Source: Bacteroidetes bacterium CG2_30_32_10 (lineage in GTDB: Bacteria > Bacteroidota > Bacteroidia > Bacteroidales > CG2-30-32-10). Taken from it: a DNA stretch of 38,236 nucleotides. The notes beneath the pieces are model-generated. The model worked only from the letters and a program-made list of their open reading frames with translations, ran no database searches and had not been told where the DNA came from. Made by a program: the position numbers and the translations under genes. Positions 7,322 through 15,134 of this stretch are shown here, piece by piece. Each line of letters begins with the position of its first letter. Positions within the stretch are counted from its first letter, which is position 1. The stretch spans positions 1 to 38,236 of the forward strand of contig MNXO01000026.1 in NCBI GenBank assembly GCA_001872995.1, in the 5' to 3' direction.

Positions 7322-8911
7322 ATGAAAAAAACAGTAACAGTAAATATTAGTGGTATCATATTTCATATAGACGAAGATGCGTATGAAAAATTGTTAGATT
7401 ACATAGAAGAAATTCGAGGATACTTAACCTCTACCGAAGGCAATGAGGAAATCATTGCTGATATAGAAGCACGTATTGCGGAAATGCTTCAATTAAAAGT
7501 GTCAGATACCAAGCAGGTAATAAACATTGAGGATGTTGATGAAATTATTTCTTTAATGGGAGCACCTTCTCAATTTGGAACAGAACCAGATATGAATAAT
7601 AACAAAAAAAATCAAAGTCGTTATTCTGCAAAGCGTTTTTATAGAGACCCAGATAACAAAGTTATTGGTGGTGTTTGCTCGGGAATAGCACATTATTTCA
7701 ATATTGATTCTTTATGGATAAGAATAGCATTTGCTATAGCTTTATTTGTGTTTGGGTCAGGTGTGTTACTCTATCTTTTCTTATGGTTGATTACACCCGA
7801 AGCTAGAACAACTGCCGAAAAACTTGAAATGCGTGGCGAAGCTGTTAATATTTATAATATAGAAAAATCTGTTAAAGAAGAATTAACACAATTAAAAAAG
7901 CGTTTCAAAGGTTTAAAAAAAAAAGAATCGTTAAGTGCTGCGAATGATAGAAACAATAGTCAATACAATAATTTTTTTGAGCGAATAATTCAAATTTCCT
8001 TAACCCTATTAAAGCTCTTTGTAAGGTTTTTTGTAGTAATATTTGGTATTGTCCTTATATTTATCGGAATTTTTCTTTTAATTGGCTTTATGGGCTCAAT
8101 TATGAAAGGAGGAAACGTAATATCAATTAATAATATAGGCACAAGCAGTTTTTCATTTGCTTCTTTCCTTCAGTTAGTAGTAGATTCCCCTACACAAATA
8201 ACCTTGGTTACCATAGGATTGTTTTTATTGATAGGAATACCTTTAATAATGATTATTTATAATGGGGTTAAAATGATATTTGGCTTCAAAACAAGATTTA
8301 AAATAATTGGAATATCTGCATTTGCATTGTGGTTAACAGGTTTGATTTTTTGTGTATTTGTATTTGTAAAAGTTATCAGCGATTTTTCTACAAAAGTTGT
8401 TATTCCTAAAAAGTATAACATAACACAGTCATCAAAAAAGCCTTTTTATATTGATATTAATGTAAATGACTCCATTGAAAGCTATATGGAATATAATAAC
8501 GAATTTTTTAACAACAATTGGTTTATGATGAAACTGGGAGCCCAGAATTCAGGAATTGGTATTCCACTTATTACTATTACTAAAGGAGAATCGGATAGCA
8601 TTAAGTTATTAATATATTCAGAGGCAAGAGGTAGTAGCTTTAAACAAGCTACTATCAATGCGCAAAATATTAAATATAATTATACTAAAACAGACAGTAG
8701 TCTTATATTAAATCCATTTTTTACTGTTGATAAATATGATAAATGGCGAATGCAACGAGTTAGAATTTTGTTGAAAATTCCAGAAGGAGAAAAGGTGATT
8801 ATTAATAAACGCTTGTATTACTACATTAATAATAGCTTTGATGATAATATGTTTGGAAAGAGACTAATTATGCGTGAGGGCGATTTTATTGAAGAGCAAA
8901 ATAACAATTAG
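7322..8911 (+). CDS. PspC-domain membrane protein
   Basis: A 529-residue inner-membrane protein. Residues 1-85 form a soluble N-terminal domain (MKKTVTVNISGIIFHIDEDA, acidic and helical). Residues about 105-162 are a PspC domain: RFYRDPDNKVIGGVCSGIAH, then a helix ending LLYLFLWLITPEA. A charged linker (170-200, KKRFKGLKKKES) follows, then about three more membrane helices (near 222-256, 285-310 and 325-350), and a C-terminal domain of about 170 residues likely outside the cytoplasm. PspC proteins take part in the phage-shock response in proteobacteria. In Bacteroidota such proteins sit next to PadR genes, as here; the precise role is unproven. The stop codon lies within a CAATTAG repeat. Confidence 0.88.
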   Translation: MKKTVTVNISGIIFHIDEDAYEKLLDYIEEIRGYLTSTEGNEEIIADIEARIAEMLQLKVSDTKQVINIEDVDEIISLMGAPSQFGTEPDMNNNKKNQSRYSAKRFYRDPDNKVIGGVCSGIAHYFNIDSLWIRIAFAIALFVFGSGVLLYLFLWLITPEARTTAEKLEMRGEAVNIYNIEKSVKEELTQLKKRFKGLKKKESLSAANDRNNSQYNNFFERIIQISLTLLKLFVRFFVVIFGIVLIFIGIFLLIGFMGSIMKGGNVISINNIGTSSFSFASFLQLVVDSPTQITLVTIGLFLLIGIPLIMIIYNGVKMIFGFKTRFKIIGISAFALWLTGLIFCVFVFVKVISDFSTKVVIPKKYNITQSSKKPFYIDINVNDSIESYMEYNNEFFNNNWFMMKLGAQNSGIGIPLITITKGESDSIKLLIYSEARGSSFKQATINAQNIKYNYTKTDSSLILNPFFTVDKYDKWRMQRVRILLKIPEGEKVIINKRLYYYINNSFDDNMFGKRLIMREGDFIEEQNNN

Positions 8912-8950
8912 CAATTAGAAATTAACAATTAGAAATTAACAATTAACAAT
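8905..8950. repeat. Short tandem repeat of CAATTAGAAATTAA
   Basis: Two perfect 14-bp units (8912-8925 and 8926-8939) are flanked by partial copies CAATTAG (8905-8911, containing the pspC stop) and CAATTAACAAT (8940-8950). This is a simple AT-rich tandem repeat right after the coding region. Confidence 0.8.
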
Positions 8951-8963
8951 CAATGTCGTTTAG

Positions 8964-9047
8964 TTAAGGCTGAAAGCCTTAAAATCAATAGCACAGGGCA
9001 ACGTCCTGTGTCATAAAATACCAAAGTTAATTTCGCCCTTTAAGGGC
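8964..9047. repeat. Cluster of three palindromic hairpins (REP-like)
   Basis: Three GC-rich hairpins follow each other in AT-rich surroundings: TTAAGGCT/AGCCTTAA with a GAA loop (8964-8982, perfect), CACAGGGC/GTCCTGTG with an AAC loop (8992-9010, one G-T pair), and GCCCTT-T-AAGGGC (9035-9047). None has a T-tract, so they are not ordinary terminators. The arrangement resembles repetitive extragenic palindromes. No other copy was noticed in this window. Confidence 0.6.
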
Positions 9048-9078
9048 ATAAGATTTCGCCATTTTAGAAGTCCCGATA

Positions 9079-9109
9079 AAAAAAAGGAGCAAATTTTGCT
9101 CCTTTTTTT
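9079..9109. terminator. Bidirectional intrinsic terminator
   Basis: The stem GGAGCAAA/TTTGCTCC (9086-9102) has an A-run before it and seven Ts after it, so it can terminate transcription from both sides: from pspC on the plus strand and from the biotin carrier gene, whose stop is at 9111, on the minus strand. Confidence 0.85.
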
Positions 9110-9110
9110 G

Positions 9111-9497
9111 TTATTGAAGTTCAATAAGCAATTGACTTTTAACTACTTTGTCATTTTTATTGACCAAAACTTGTTTTATTTTACCATCAAAAGGGGAAAG
9201 GATTTCGTTTTTCATTTTCATGGCTTCTAAAACGAGCAATTTTTCTCCCATTTTAACTAAATCGTTTTTTTTAACACAAATTTCCTCAATATTGCCAGGC
9301 ATAAAAGCCAATAACATTTTTGGATTTTTAATTATGTATGGCTTTCTTTTAAGGTATTTAGCAGAAAGGGTAGTTCTATATTCAGTATTATCAATTATAA
9401 AAATAGATTCTCCTTCTTTTAAAGCAGGTTTTTCGCTTTGAACTGCTTTGGTTTTAGTTTCTTTTTTTTCTACTTTTTCTATTTTTTCTTTTCTCAT
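9111..9497 (-). CDS. Biotin carboxyl carrier subunit of acyl-CoA carboxylase
   Basis: This small protein carries the biotin that shuttles CO2 between a biotin carboxylase (or decarboxylase) and the carboxyltransferase encoded just upstream. The biotinyl domain fills residues about 60-128, with the attachment motif VLEAMKMKNEI (Lys94 in EAMKM, 91-95) and the flanking SPFDGKIKQVLV and GEKLLVLEA turns. The N-terminal 30 residues are rich in Lys and Glu, and the middle (about 38-60, TTLSAKYLKRKPYIIKNP) resembles carriers found beside carboxyltransferases in Bacteroidota. The gene follows the carboxyltransferase gene after 81 nt. The partner that charges the biotin is not in the window, so it could serve propionyl-CoA carboxylase or methylmalonyl-CoA decarboxylase. 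Confidence 0.9.
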   Translation of the reverse strand: MRKEKIEKVEKKETKTKAVQSEKPALKEGESIFIIDNTEYRTTLSAKYLKRKPYIIKNPKMLLAFMPGNIEEICVKKNDLVKMGEKLLVLEAMKMKNEILSPFDGKIKQVLVNKNDKVVKSQLLIELQ

Positions 9498-9578
9498 TGT
9501 AAGTATTTATTATTATTAAGAATAAATAATTTTTCAGTTAAAAATGTGTTTAACAGAAAGTGTAAAATGGAAAATATA

Positions 9579-11126
9579 TCAAAATGGAGGAATTCCGTGT
9601 TTTTTGTGCGGAATCATCACATTTTTATGAGTAGAAATCTCCAATGCATGAATTAAGAAGTGTCTTGTATCTTCAGGAGCAATAACTGCATCAACATAGC
9701 CATTAGCAGCTGCTACATAAGGATTGGCAAACTTCTCTTTGTATTCGGCAACCTTTTGTTTGCGCATTTCTTCGGGGTTTTCGGCATTTTTAATTTCATT
9801 TCTGAAAATGATATTAGCAGCACCTTCAGGACCCATCACCGCTATTTCGGCAGTAGGCCATGCAAAAACAAAATCGGCACGCAAATGGCGAGAACACATA
9901 GCAATATAACCACCACCATAGGCTTTTCTGAGAATTATAGTTATTTTAGGAACTGATGCTTCTGAATAAGCGTAAAGCATTTTTGCACCATGTCTTATTA
10001 CTCCAGCATGTTCCTGATCAACACCTGGTAAATATCCTGGTAAATCAACTAAAGTTACCAATGGAATACTAAAAGCATCGCAATAACGAATAAAACGAGC
10101 TGCTTTGTCAGATGAATCTACATCAAGAACTCCAGCAAGAACAAGAGGTTGATTGGCAACAAAACCAATAGTTTCGCCTTTTAAACGACCAAATCCGATG
10201 ATAATATTAGGAGCAAACAATTCCTGAACTTCAAAAAAGTCAGAATCATCACTAATGGCTTTAATTATATTTCTAACATCATAAGGTTGTTTTGGGTCGG
10301 TAGGGAAAAATTTATTAATATTATAAAGTTTAGATTTTGGAGGTTTAGTAGGAAAAGCTTCCGCTTTTTTTGCATTGTTCCAAGGAATGAAAGATACTAG
10401 TCTTTTTATTTGTTCGAAGCATTCCAATTCATTCAAAGCGTAAAAATGTGCATTTCCTGTTATTTCGGAGTGAACTCTGGCACCACCCAATTCTTCCATA
10501 GAAATTTGTTCTCCAAGCACTGATTTGATAACTTCAGGTCCTGTAATGAACATTTTTGATATGTTTTCTACCACAAAAACAAAGTCAGTTAAAGCAGGAG
10601 AATATACTGCTCCACCAGCACAAGGACCTAATATTACAGATATTTGTGGAATTACACCAGATGATTGCGTGTTTCTAAAGAAAATTTCTCCATAACCAGC
10701 AAGCGAATTAACGCCCTCTTGAATACGAGCTCCACCAGAATCGTTAATTCCAATTAATGGGATTTGAAGTTTCATGGCATGATCCATAATTTTGGTGATT
10801 TTACGGGCATGCATCAGTCCTAACGAACCTCCTGCAACAGTAAAATCTTGAGCAAAAATACAAACAGGATGACCGCTTATAGAGCCTGTTCCTGTAACAA
10901 CACCATCGCCAGGAAGATGTTTTTTATCCATATCAAAGTCTTTGCCTGTATGCTCTACAAAAAGATCATATTCGTGAAAAGAACCTTCATCCACCAAGGC
11001 TATGATTCTTTCGCGCGCAGTCATTTTACCCATAGCAACCTGCTTTTCAATGGCTTTGACTCCTCCTCCAAGCAATGCTTCTTGCATTCTTTTTTTTAGT
11101 TCGTTTGTTTTTTGTTTTAATGACAT
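9579..11126 (-). CDS. Acyl-CoA carboxylase carboxyltransferase (PccB/MmdA type)
   Basis: A 515-residue carboxyltransferase that moves a carboxyl group between biotin and an acyl-CoA, most likely propionyl-CoA/methylmalonyl-CoA. The two crotonase-like halves are evident: the N-terminal acyl-CoA half with INDSGGARIQEGV (about 127-139) and GPCAGGAVYSPALTDF, and the C-terminal biotin half with GVLDVDSSDKAARFIRYCDA, LVDLPGYLPGVDQEHAG and RKAYGGGYIAM. It ends in HKKHGIPPF, close to the typical HGNIPL-type C-terminus of PccB/MmdA. The biotin carrier gene follows on the same strand. No biotin carboxylase, MmdB pump or epimerase gene is adjacent, so decarboxylase and carboxylase roles cannot be separated here; for this reason I give no symbol. 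Confidence 0.94.
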   Translation of the reverse strand: MSLKQKTNELKKRMQEALLGGGVKAIEKQVAMGKMTARERIIALVDEGSFHEYDLFVEHTGKDFDMDKKHLPGDGVVTGTGSISGHPVCIFAQDFTVAGGSLGLMHARKITKIMDHAMKLQIPLIGINDSGGARIQEGVNSLAGYGEIFFRNTQSSGVIPQISVILGPCAGGAVYSPALTDFVFVVENISKMFITGPEVIKSVLGEQISMEELGGARVHSEITGNAHFYALNELECFEQIKRLVSFIPWNNAKKAEAFPTKPPKSKLYNINKFFPTDPKQPYDVRNIIKAISDDSDFFEVQELFAPNIIIGFGRLKGETIGFVANQPLVLAGVLDVDSSDKAARFIRYCDAFSIPLVTLVDLPGYLPGVDQEHAGVIRHGAKMLYAYSEASVPKITIILRKAYGGGYIAMCSRHLRADFVFAWPTAEIAVMGPEGAANIIFRNEIKNAENPEEMRKQKVAEYKEKFANPYVAAANGYVDAVIAPEDTRHFLIHALEISTHKNVMIPHKKHGIPPF

Positions 11127-11308
11127 ACTTTAATAATTTGATTATTAATTAATTACAATATTTTTTTGTTAAAAATTAAGCCACAAAAAGCACAAAGTAA
11201 AACAAAAATATTTGTATAAAAAATAAAAATAGTATTAATCTTTTATTTGCTTTTTATAAAGCGTATCTTTTTATTAATAAAAATAAAGATAGTTTCAAAT
11301 AAAACAAC

Positions 11309-11316
11309 TAATTTTG
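11309..11316 (+). promoter_or_regulatory. Putative -7 box of rsgA
   Basis: TAATTTTG matches TAnnTTTG, 30 nt before the rsgA GTG start. No TTG is seen at the right distance upstream. The divergent carboxylase gene starts at 11126, so this 220-bp gap probably holds two promoters; a TATTTTTG on the minus strand at 11203-11210 is a weaker candidate for the other. Confidence 0.3.
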
Positions 11317-11346
11317 ACTGATAATTAAGAATTTTTACTGCATTTT

Positions 11347-12279
11347 GTGAGAGGAACAATAATAAAATCAACGGGTAGCTTGTATTATGTTTTAGATGAA
11401 CATAACCAACAATTTGTTTGCAAATTAAAAGGTAATTTCAAGATAAAAGGCATTAAAAGCACCAATCCAATTGCTGTTGGTGATAAAGTTGAATTTGAAT
11501 TATTTCCAGAACAAAATATTGGACAGATATACAAGATTGAAGAACGCCAAAACTACATCATTCGTAAGGCAACCAAACTTTCTAAGCAATCGCATATTAT
11601 TGCAGCTAACATTGATCAGCTTGTATTAATTGTAACACTCGCAAATCCCAGAACTTCTACTGGTTTTATTGACCGATTTCTTGTAACAGCAGAGGCTTAT
11701 CATATCCCCACTTCAATTGTAATAAACAAAATAGACTTATATAGTGAAGTGGTGGAAAGAAAAATAAATGACTTAATTGATATTTATGAATTAATTGGAT
11801 ATAAATGTTATAAGGTGTCTGCTTTTAATGGAATAGGTACAGATACATTTAAGCAATTACTTAAAGGAAAGGTTAGTTTATTAGCTGGACATTCAGGAGT
11901 TGGTAAATCAACACTTATTAAAGCTATTGAACCTTCTTTTAATTTAAAAACAAAAGAAATTTCATCTTCGCACTCAAAAGGAGTTCATACTACTACATTT
12001 GCTGAAATGCTATTATTATCAAATGGAGGTTTTATTATTGATACGCCTGGTATCAAAGAGTTTGGAATCGTTGATTTTAATAAAAATGACCTTTCACAAC
12101 GTTTTCCTGAAATGCGTAAGTTGATGCAACTTTGCCAGTTTAATAATTGTACACACACCCATGAACCTAAATGTGCGGTTAAAATTGCATTAGATGAAGG
12201 GAAAATTAGTGCTTCAAGATATACTAATTACTTAAATATGCTCAACAATGTTGAAACAGAAGAAGAGGAGTGGGAGTAG
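11347..12279 (+). CDS. rsgA: Ribosome small-subunit GTPase RsgA
   Basis: RsgA (YjeQ) is a GTPase that checks late maturation of the 30S ribosomal subunit. The circularly permuted GTPase order is visible: G4 NKID (127-130), then G1 GHSGVGKST (181-189), HTTT (214-217) and G3 DTPG (232-235). An N-terminal OB-fold region (about 1-65, GTIIKSTGSLYYV) and a C-terminal zinc site (Cys263, Cys268, His270, Cys276) complete the family layout in 310 residues. The start is GTG at 11347; it is preferred because the family N-terminus begins right there and no ATG is available nearby. It is followed by dtd 44 nt later. The call is firm. Confidence 0.96.
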   Translation: MRGTIIKSTGSLYYVLDEHNQQFVCKLKGNFKIKGIKSTNPIAVGDKVEFELFPEQNIGQIYKIEERQNYIIRKATKLSKQSHIIAANIDQLVLIVTLANPRTSTGFIDRFLVTAEAYHIPTSIVINKIDLYSEVVERKINDLIDIYELIGYKCYKVSAFNGIGTDTFKQLLKGKVSLLAGHSGVGKSTLIKAIEPSFNLKTKEISSSHSKGVHTTTFAEMLLLSNGGFIIDTPGIKEFGIVDFNKNDLSQRFPEMRKLMQLCQFNNCTHTHEPKCAVKIALDEGKISASRYTNYLNMLNNVETEEEEWE

Positions 12280-12323
12280 ATTAAATTTATTAATAATATT
12301 GATTTAATAAAAAAGTAATAGCT

Positions 12324-12779
12324 ATGAGGGTCGTTATTCAACGAGTATTAAAAGCCAATGTACTTATTGATAGTTCAATTAAGGCAAAAATAAATATTGG
12401 ATTGCTTGTATTGCTTGGTATAGAGGAAGCTGACAGCGAAGAAGATGCTATTTGGTTGTCCAAAAAAATTGTTCAACTTAGAATATTCAATGATAATAGC
12501 AATTTAATGAATTTATCGATTCAGGAAATAAATGGGGATATAATTGTGGTAAGTCAATTTACTTTGCACGCTTTAACTAAAAAGGGAAATCGTCCATCTT
12601 TTATTCGTGCAGCCAAACCTAATAAAGCAAATATATTATATGAATACTTTGTTCATCAATTAGAAAATGAGTTAGGTAAAAAAATTCAAACTGGGGAATT
12701 TGGTGCTGATATGAAAGTTGAATTGATAAACGATGGACCTGTAACAATTATAATGGACACAAAGAATAAAGATTATTAA
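12324..12779 (+). CDS. dtd: D-aminoacyl-tRNA deacylase
   Basis: Dtd removes D-amino acids (and glycine mischarged on tRNA-Ala) from tRNAs, a proofreading step in translation. The 151-residue protein has the normal length and start (MRVVIQRVLKANV), the SQFTL motif (77-81), the NRPSF segment (89-93) and the Gly-cisPro motif in NDGPVTIIMD (GPVT at 138-141), which forms the chiral filter of the dimer. It lies between rsgA and the MazG-like gene on the same strand and may be co-transcribed with them. Confidence 0.96.
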   Translation: MRVVIQRVLKANVLIDSSIKAKINIGLLVLLGIEEADSEEDAIWLSKKIVQLRIFNDNSNLMNLSIQEINGDIIVVSQFTLHALTKKGNRPSFIRAAKPNKANILYEYFVHQLENELGKKIQTGEFGADMKVELINDGPVTIIMDTKNKDY

Positions 12780-12863
12780 GAGTCCCTAAATAAGCTATGA
12801 TATAGATTAATAATAAATTTAATTCACTCTCGACAGCATTTAATTAATGTAACTAATTAAAAT

Positions 12864-13196
12864 ATGACTATAGAAGAAGCACAACAAACGGTTGATAGTT
12901 GGATAAAGACAAATGGCGTAAGATATTTTAATGAGCTTACCAATATGGCTATTTTAACAGAAGAAGTAGGGGAAGTTGCCAGAATAATAGCAAGAAAATA
13001 TGGAGAACAATCGTATAAAACATCGGATAATTCTTTTAATCTTGAGGATGAAATTGCTGATGTTTTGTTTGTTCTTATTTGTATCGCTAATCAAACAGGA
13101 ATAAATTTAACTGAAGCCTTTAACAGTAATTTAGAAAAGAAAACTAAAAGAGATTCTTTGAGACACAAAGAAAACAAAAAGTTAAATGGTTCTTAA
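12864..13196 (+). CDS. MazG-like nucleotide pyrophosphohydrolase
   Basis: A 110-residue all-alpha NTP pyrophosphohydrolase of the single-domain MazG type, expected to hydrolyse (d)NTPs to monophosphates and pyrophosphate with Mg2+. The metal-binding pattern is present: Glu33-Glu34-x-x-Glu37 in LTEEVGEVAR and Glu63-x-x-Asp66 in EDEIADVLF, with the usual spacing. It is in the same direction as dtd, 84 nt downstream. Its TAA stop overlaps the stop of the convergent rnz gene (shared TTAA), so neither gene has its own terminator. The exact nucleotide substrate is unknown. Confidence 0.9.
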   Translation: MTIEEAQQTVDSWIKTNGVRYFNELTNMAILTEEVGEVARIIARKYGEQSYKTSDNSFNLEDEIADVLFVLICIANQTGINLTEAFNSNLEKKTKRDSLRHKENKKLNGS

Positions 13197-14110
13197 TCTG
13201 ATAAAGAATAGACTTTTCCTTCTTCGGCAAGCAAGGTGTTATCAAAAACTGTTTTTGTTTCTATTAATAAAGGAGATAAATCGTTGTAACGGGCAGAGAA
13301 ATGACCGATAATAAGCTGTTTAACATTAGCTTTTGATGCAATAGTAGCTGCTTCAACGGTGGTAGAGTGAAATTTTTCTTTAGCCATTGTTGCCATATCG
13401 TTCATAAAAGTTGCTTCATGGTATAACAAATCCACATTTTTTATATATTGCACAATTGATTCATCAAAAATGGTGTCGGAACAATAAGCATAAGAAAGGG
13501 GAAGCACATTTTCTTTTGTTATAATGGCGTTTTTCAATAACCTGCCATCTTCAGTAGTAAAATCTGCCCCATTTTTAATTTGTTTTATTGCTTCGATTGG
13601 TATATTTTCTTTATTTAAAACCTCTTTGTTGATGTTTTTTTCTTTATGGGTTGATATAAATAAAAAACCACAAGTTGGGATGCGATGAATCATTGGGAAA
13701 CTAAATGTTTCCACATTTTTATTTTCAAACAATAAATCTAACTTTTCATAATTTAAGAAATGGAAGCAAATTTGATAATTAAGATGAATATCAGACGCTT
13801 TAATTTGAATATCAATCACTTCTTGAAGAAGAGGCGATGAGTATATATGAATGTCATTTGTTCTGCCCAAAATACTCATTGTTGAGAGCAAACCTATCAG
13901 TCCAAGGTAATGATCACCGTGTAGATGGCTAATAAATATGTGGTTTATTCGTTGTAGTTTGATTTTATTACGTCTAAGTTGAATTTGAGTTCCTTCCCCA
14001 CAGTCAATAAGAAAAATAGTTTCATTAATATTTAAAACTTGAGAGCTGGGATGTCTTTCAGCCGTTGGAGTAGCTGAACTACAGCCAAGTATTGTGAGTT
14101 GGAATTTCAT
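13193..14110 (-). CDS. rnz: Ribonuclease Z
   Basis: RNase Z is the endonuclease that trims tRNA 3' ends. The 305 residues show the metallo-beta-lactamase core: SHLHGDHYLGLIGLL with His62, His64, Asp66 and His67, His142 in PMIHRIPTCGFL, Asp212 in CSDTIFDES, and His270 in LIIGHFSARYND, all in the order expected for the two-zinc site. HEATF (231-235) and the following KFHSTTVEAA match the family. The length is that of the short RNase Z form. It follows sucD after 31 nt on the same strand, so both are probably in one transcript, and it converges with the MazG-like gene. Confidence 0.96.
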   Translation of the reverse strand: MKFQLTILGCSSATPTAERHPSSQVLNINETIFLIDCGEGTQIQLRRNKIKLQRINHIFISHLHGDHYLGLIGLLSTMSILGRTNDIHIYSSPLLQEVIDIQIKASDIHLNYQICFHFLNYEKLDLLFENKNVETFSFPMIHRIPTCGFLFISTHKEKNINKEVLNKENIPIEAIKQIKNGADFTTEDGRLLKNAIITKENVLPLSYAYCSDTIFDESIVQYIKNVDLLYHEATFMNDMATMAKEKFHSTTVEAATIASKANVKQLIIGHFSARYNDLSPLLIETKTVFDNTLLAEEGKVYSLSD

Positions 14111-14141
14111 GTATGAGAAGAAAAGAATTAAGAAGGGGAAA

Positions 14142-15014
14142 TTATTTTTTTAAAACTTCGAGCATTTTTTTGCCAATGTCTGCAGGAGAATCCACTACAA
14201 AAATGCCACAATCTCTTAGAATTTGTTTTTTTGCTTCTGCGGTATCGCTTTTCCCACCAATAATTGCGCCAGCATGTCCCATGGTACGACCTTTTGGTGC
14301 AGTTGCTCCTGCTATAAAACTTACCACTGGTTTGTTGCCATTTTCTTTAATCCAATAAGCAGCATTAGCTTCCATATCACCACCAATTTCACCAATCATC
14401 ACAATACCTTCTGTGTCTGAATCATTCATAAATAAATGAACTGCATCTTTAATAGAAGTTCCAATAATAGGATCGCCACCAATACCAATGCCAGTAGATT
14501 GTCCAAGCCCGACTTTTGTAATTTGGTCAACAGCTTCATAAGCCAAGGTACCAGAACGAGAAACTATACCAATTGTTCCTGGTTTATGAATGAAGCCAGG
14601 CATAATACCAATTTTAGCTTCGCTTGGAGTAATAATGCCTGGACAATTTGGTCCAATTAATCTACAATTTCTTTTTGATAAGTAATCTTTGACGATAACC
14701 ATATCTTTAGTAGGGATGCCTTCTGTGATACAAACGACAAGATTAATTCCTGCTTCAGCGGCTTCCATTATTGCATCGGCAGCAAAAGCTGGTGGGACAA
14801 AAATTAAGGAAACGTTTGCCTTAGTTTTGATTACTGCATCGGCAACAGTGTTGAAAACAGGCAAATCAAGGTGAATTGTTCCGCCTTTTCCGGGGGTAAC
14901 ACCACCTACAACATTAGTTCCATATTCTATCATTTGTGAGGCATGAAATGAACCCTCAGCACCAGTAAACCCTTGCACAATTACTTTGGATTGTTTGTTA
15001 ACCAATATACTCAT
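14142..15014 (-). CDS. sucD: Succinyl-CoA synthetase alpha subunit
   Basis: SucD forms with SucC the enzyme that interconverts succinyl-CoA and succinate with formation of ATP or GTP. The 290-residue protein has the CoA-binding N-terminal domain (VIVQGFTGAEGSFHASQMIE), the GPNCPGIITP segment (121-130), SRSGTLAYEAVDQ (152-164), GIGGDPIIGT (177-186), and the phosphohistidine loop GHAGAIIGG, with His247 as the phosphorylated residue. No sucC gene is adjacent: secDF lies upstream behind a terminator and rnz downstream, so the beta subunit must be encoded elsewhere. A TAnnTTTG box 26 nt upstream suggests its own promoter. Confidence 0.96.
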   Translation of the reverse strand: MSILVNKQSKVIVQGFTGAEGSFHASQMIEYGTNVVGGVTPGKGGTIHLDLPVFNTVADAVIKTKANVSLIFVPPAFAADAIMEAAEAGINLVVCITEGIPTKDMVIVKDYLSKRNCRLIGPNCPGIITPSEAKIGIMPGFIHKPGTIGIVSRSGTLAYEAVDQITKVGLGQSTGIGIGGDPIIGTSIKDAVHLFMNDSDTEGIVMIGEIGGDMEANAAYWIKENGNKPVVSFIAGATAPKGRTMGHAGAIIGGKSDTAEAKKQILRDCGIFVVDSPADIGKKMLEVLKK

Positions 15015-15039
15015 ATTATAAATATTTGTTAAAGATTTT

Positions 15040-15047
15040 CAAAGGTA
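15040..15047 (-). promoter_or_regulatory. Putative -7 box of sucD
   Basis: The minus strand reads TACCTTTG, matching TAnnTTTG, 26 nt from the sucD ATG and just after the secDF terminator. No convincing -33 box is seen. Confidence 0.38.
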
Positions 15048-15084
15048 ATTGATTGGAATAATATTTAAAAAATAAATTTAATTA

Positions 15085-15120
15085 AAAAAAACCCTTTCAA
15101 ATTTTTGAAAGGGTTTTGAA
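15085..15120 (-). terminator. Intrinsic terminator of secDF
   Basis: On the minus strand a stem of CCCTTTCAAA/TTTGAAAGGG is followed by eight Ts, starting 17 nt after the secDF stop. It separates secDF from sucD. The flanking A/T runs are symmetric, but there is no plus-strand gene here to terminate. Confidence 0.88.
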
Positions 15121-15134
15121 TTTGATATAAAAAA

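Noticed and set aside
9660..9956. Plus-strand ORFs opposite the carboxyltransferase gene
   Set aside because: They mirror a strongly conserved enzyme on the other strand and show no family features.
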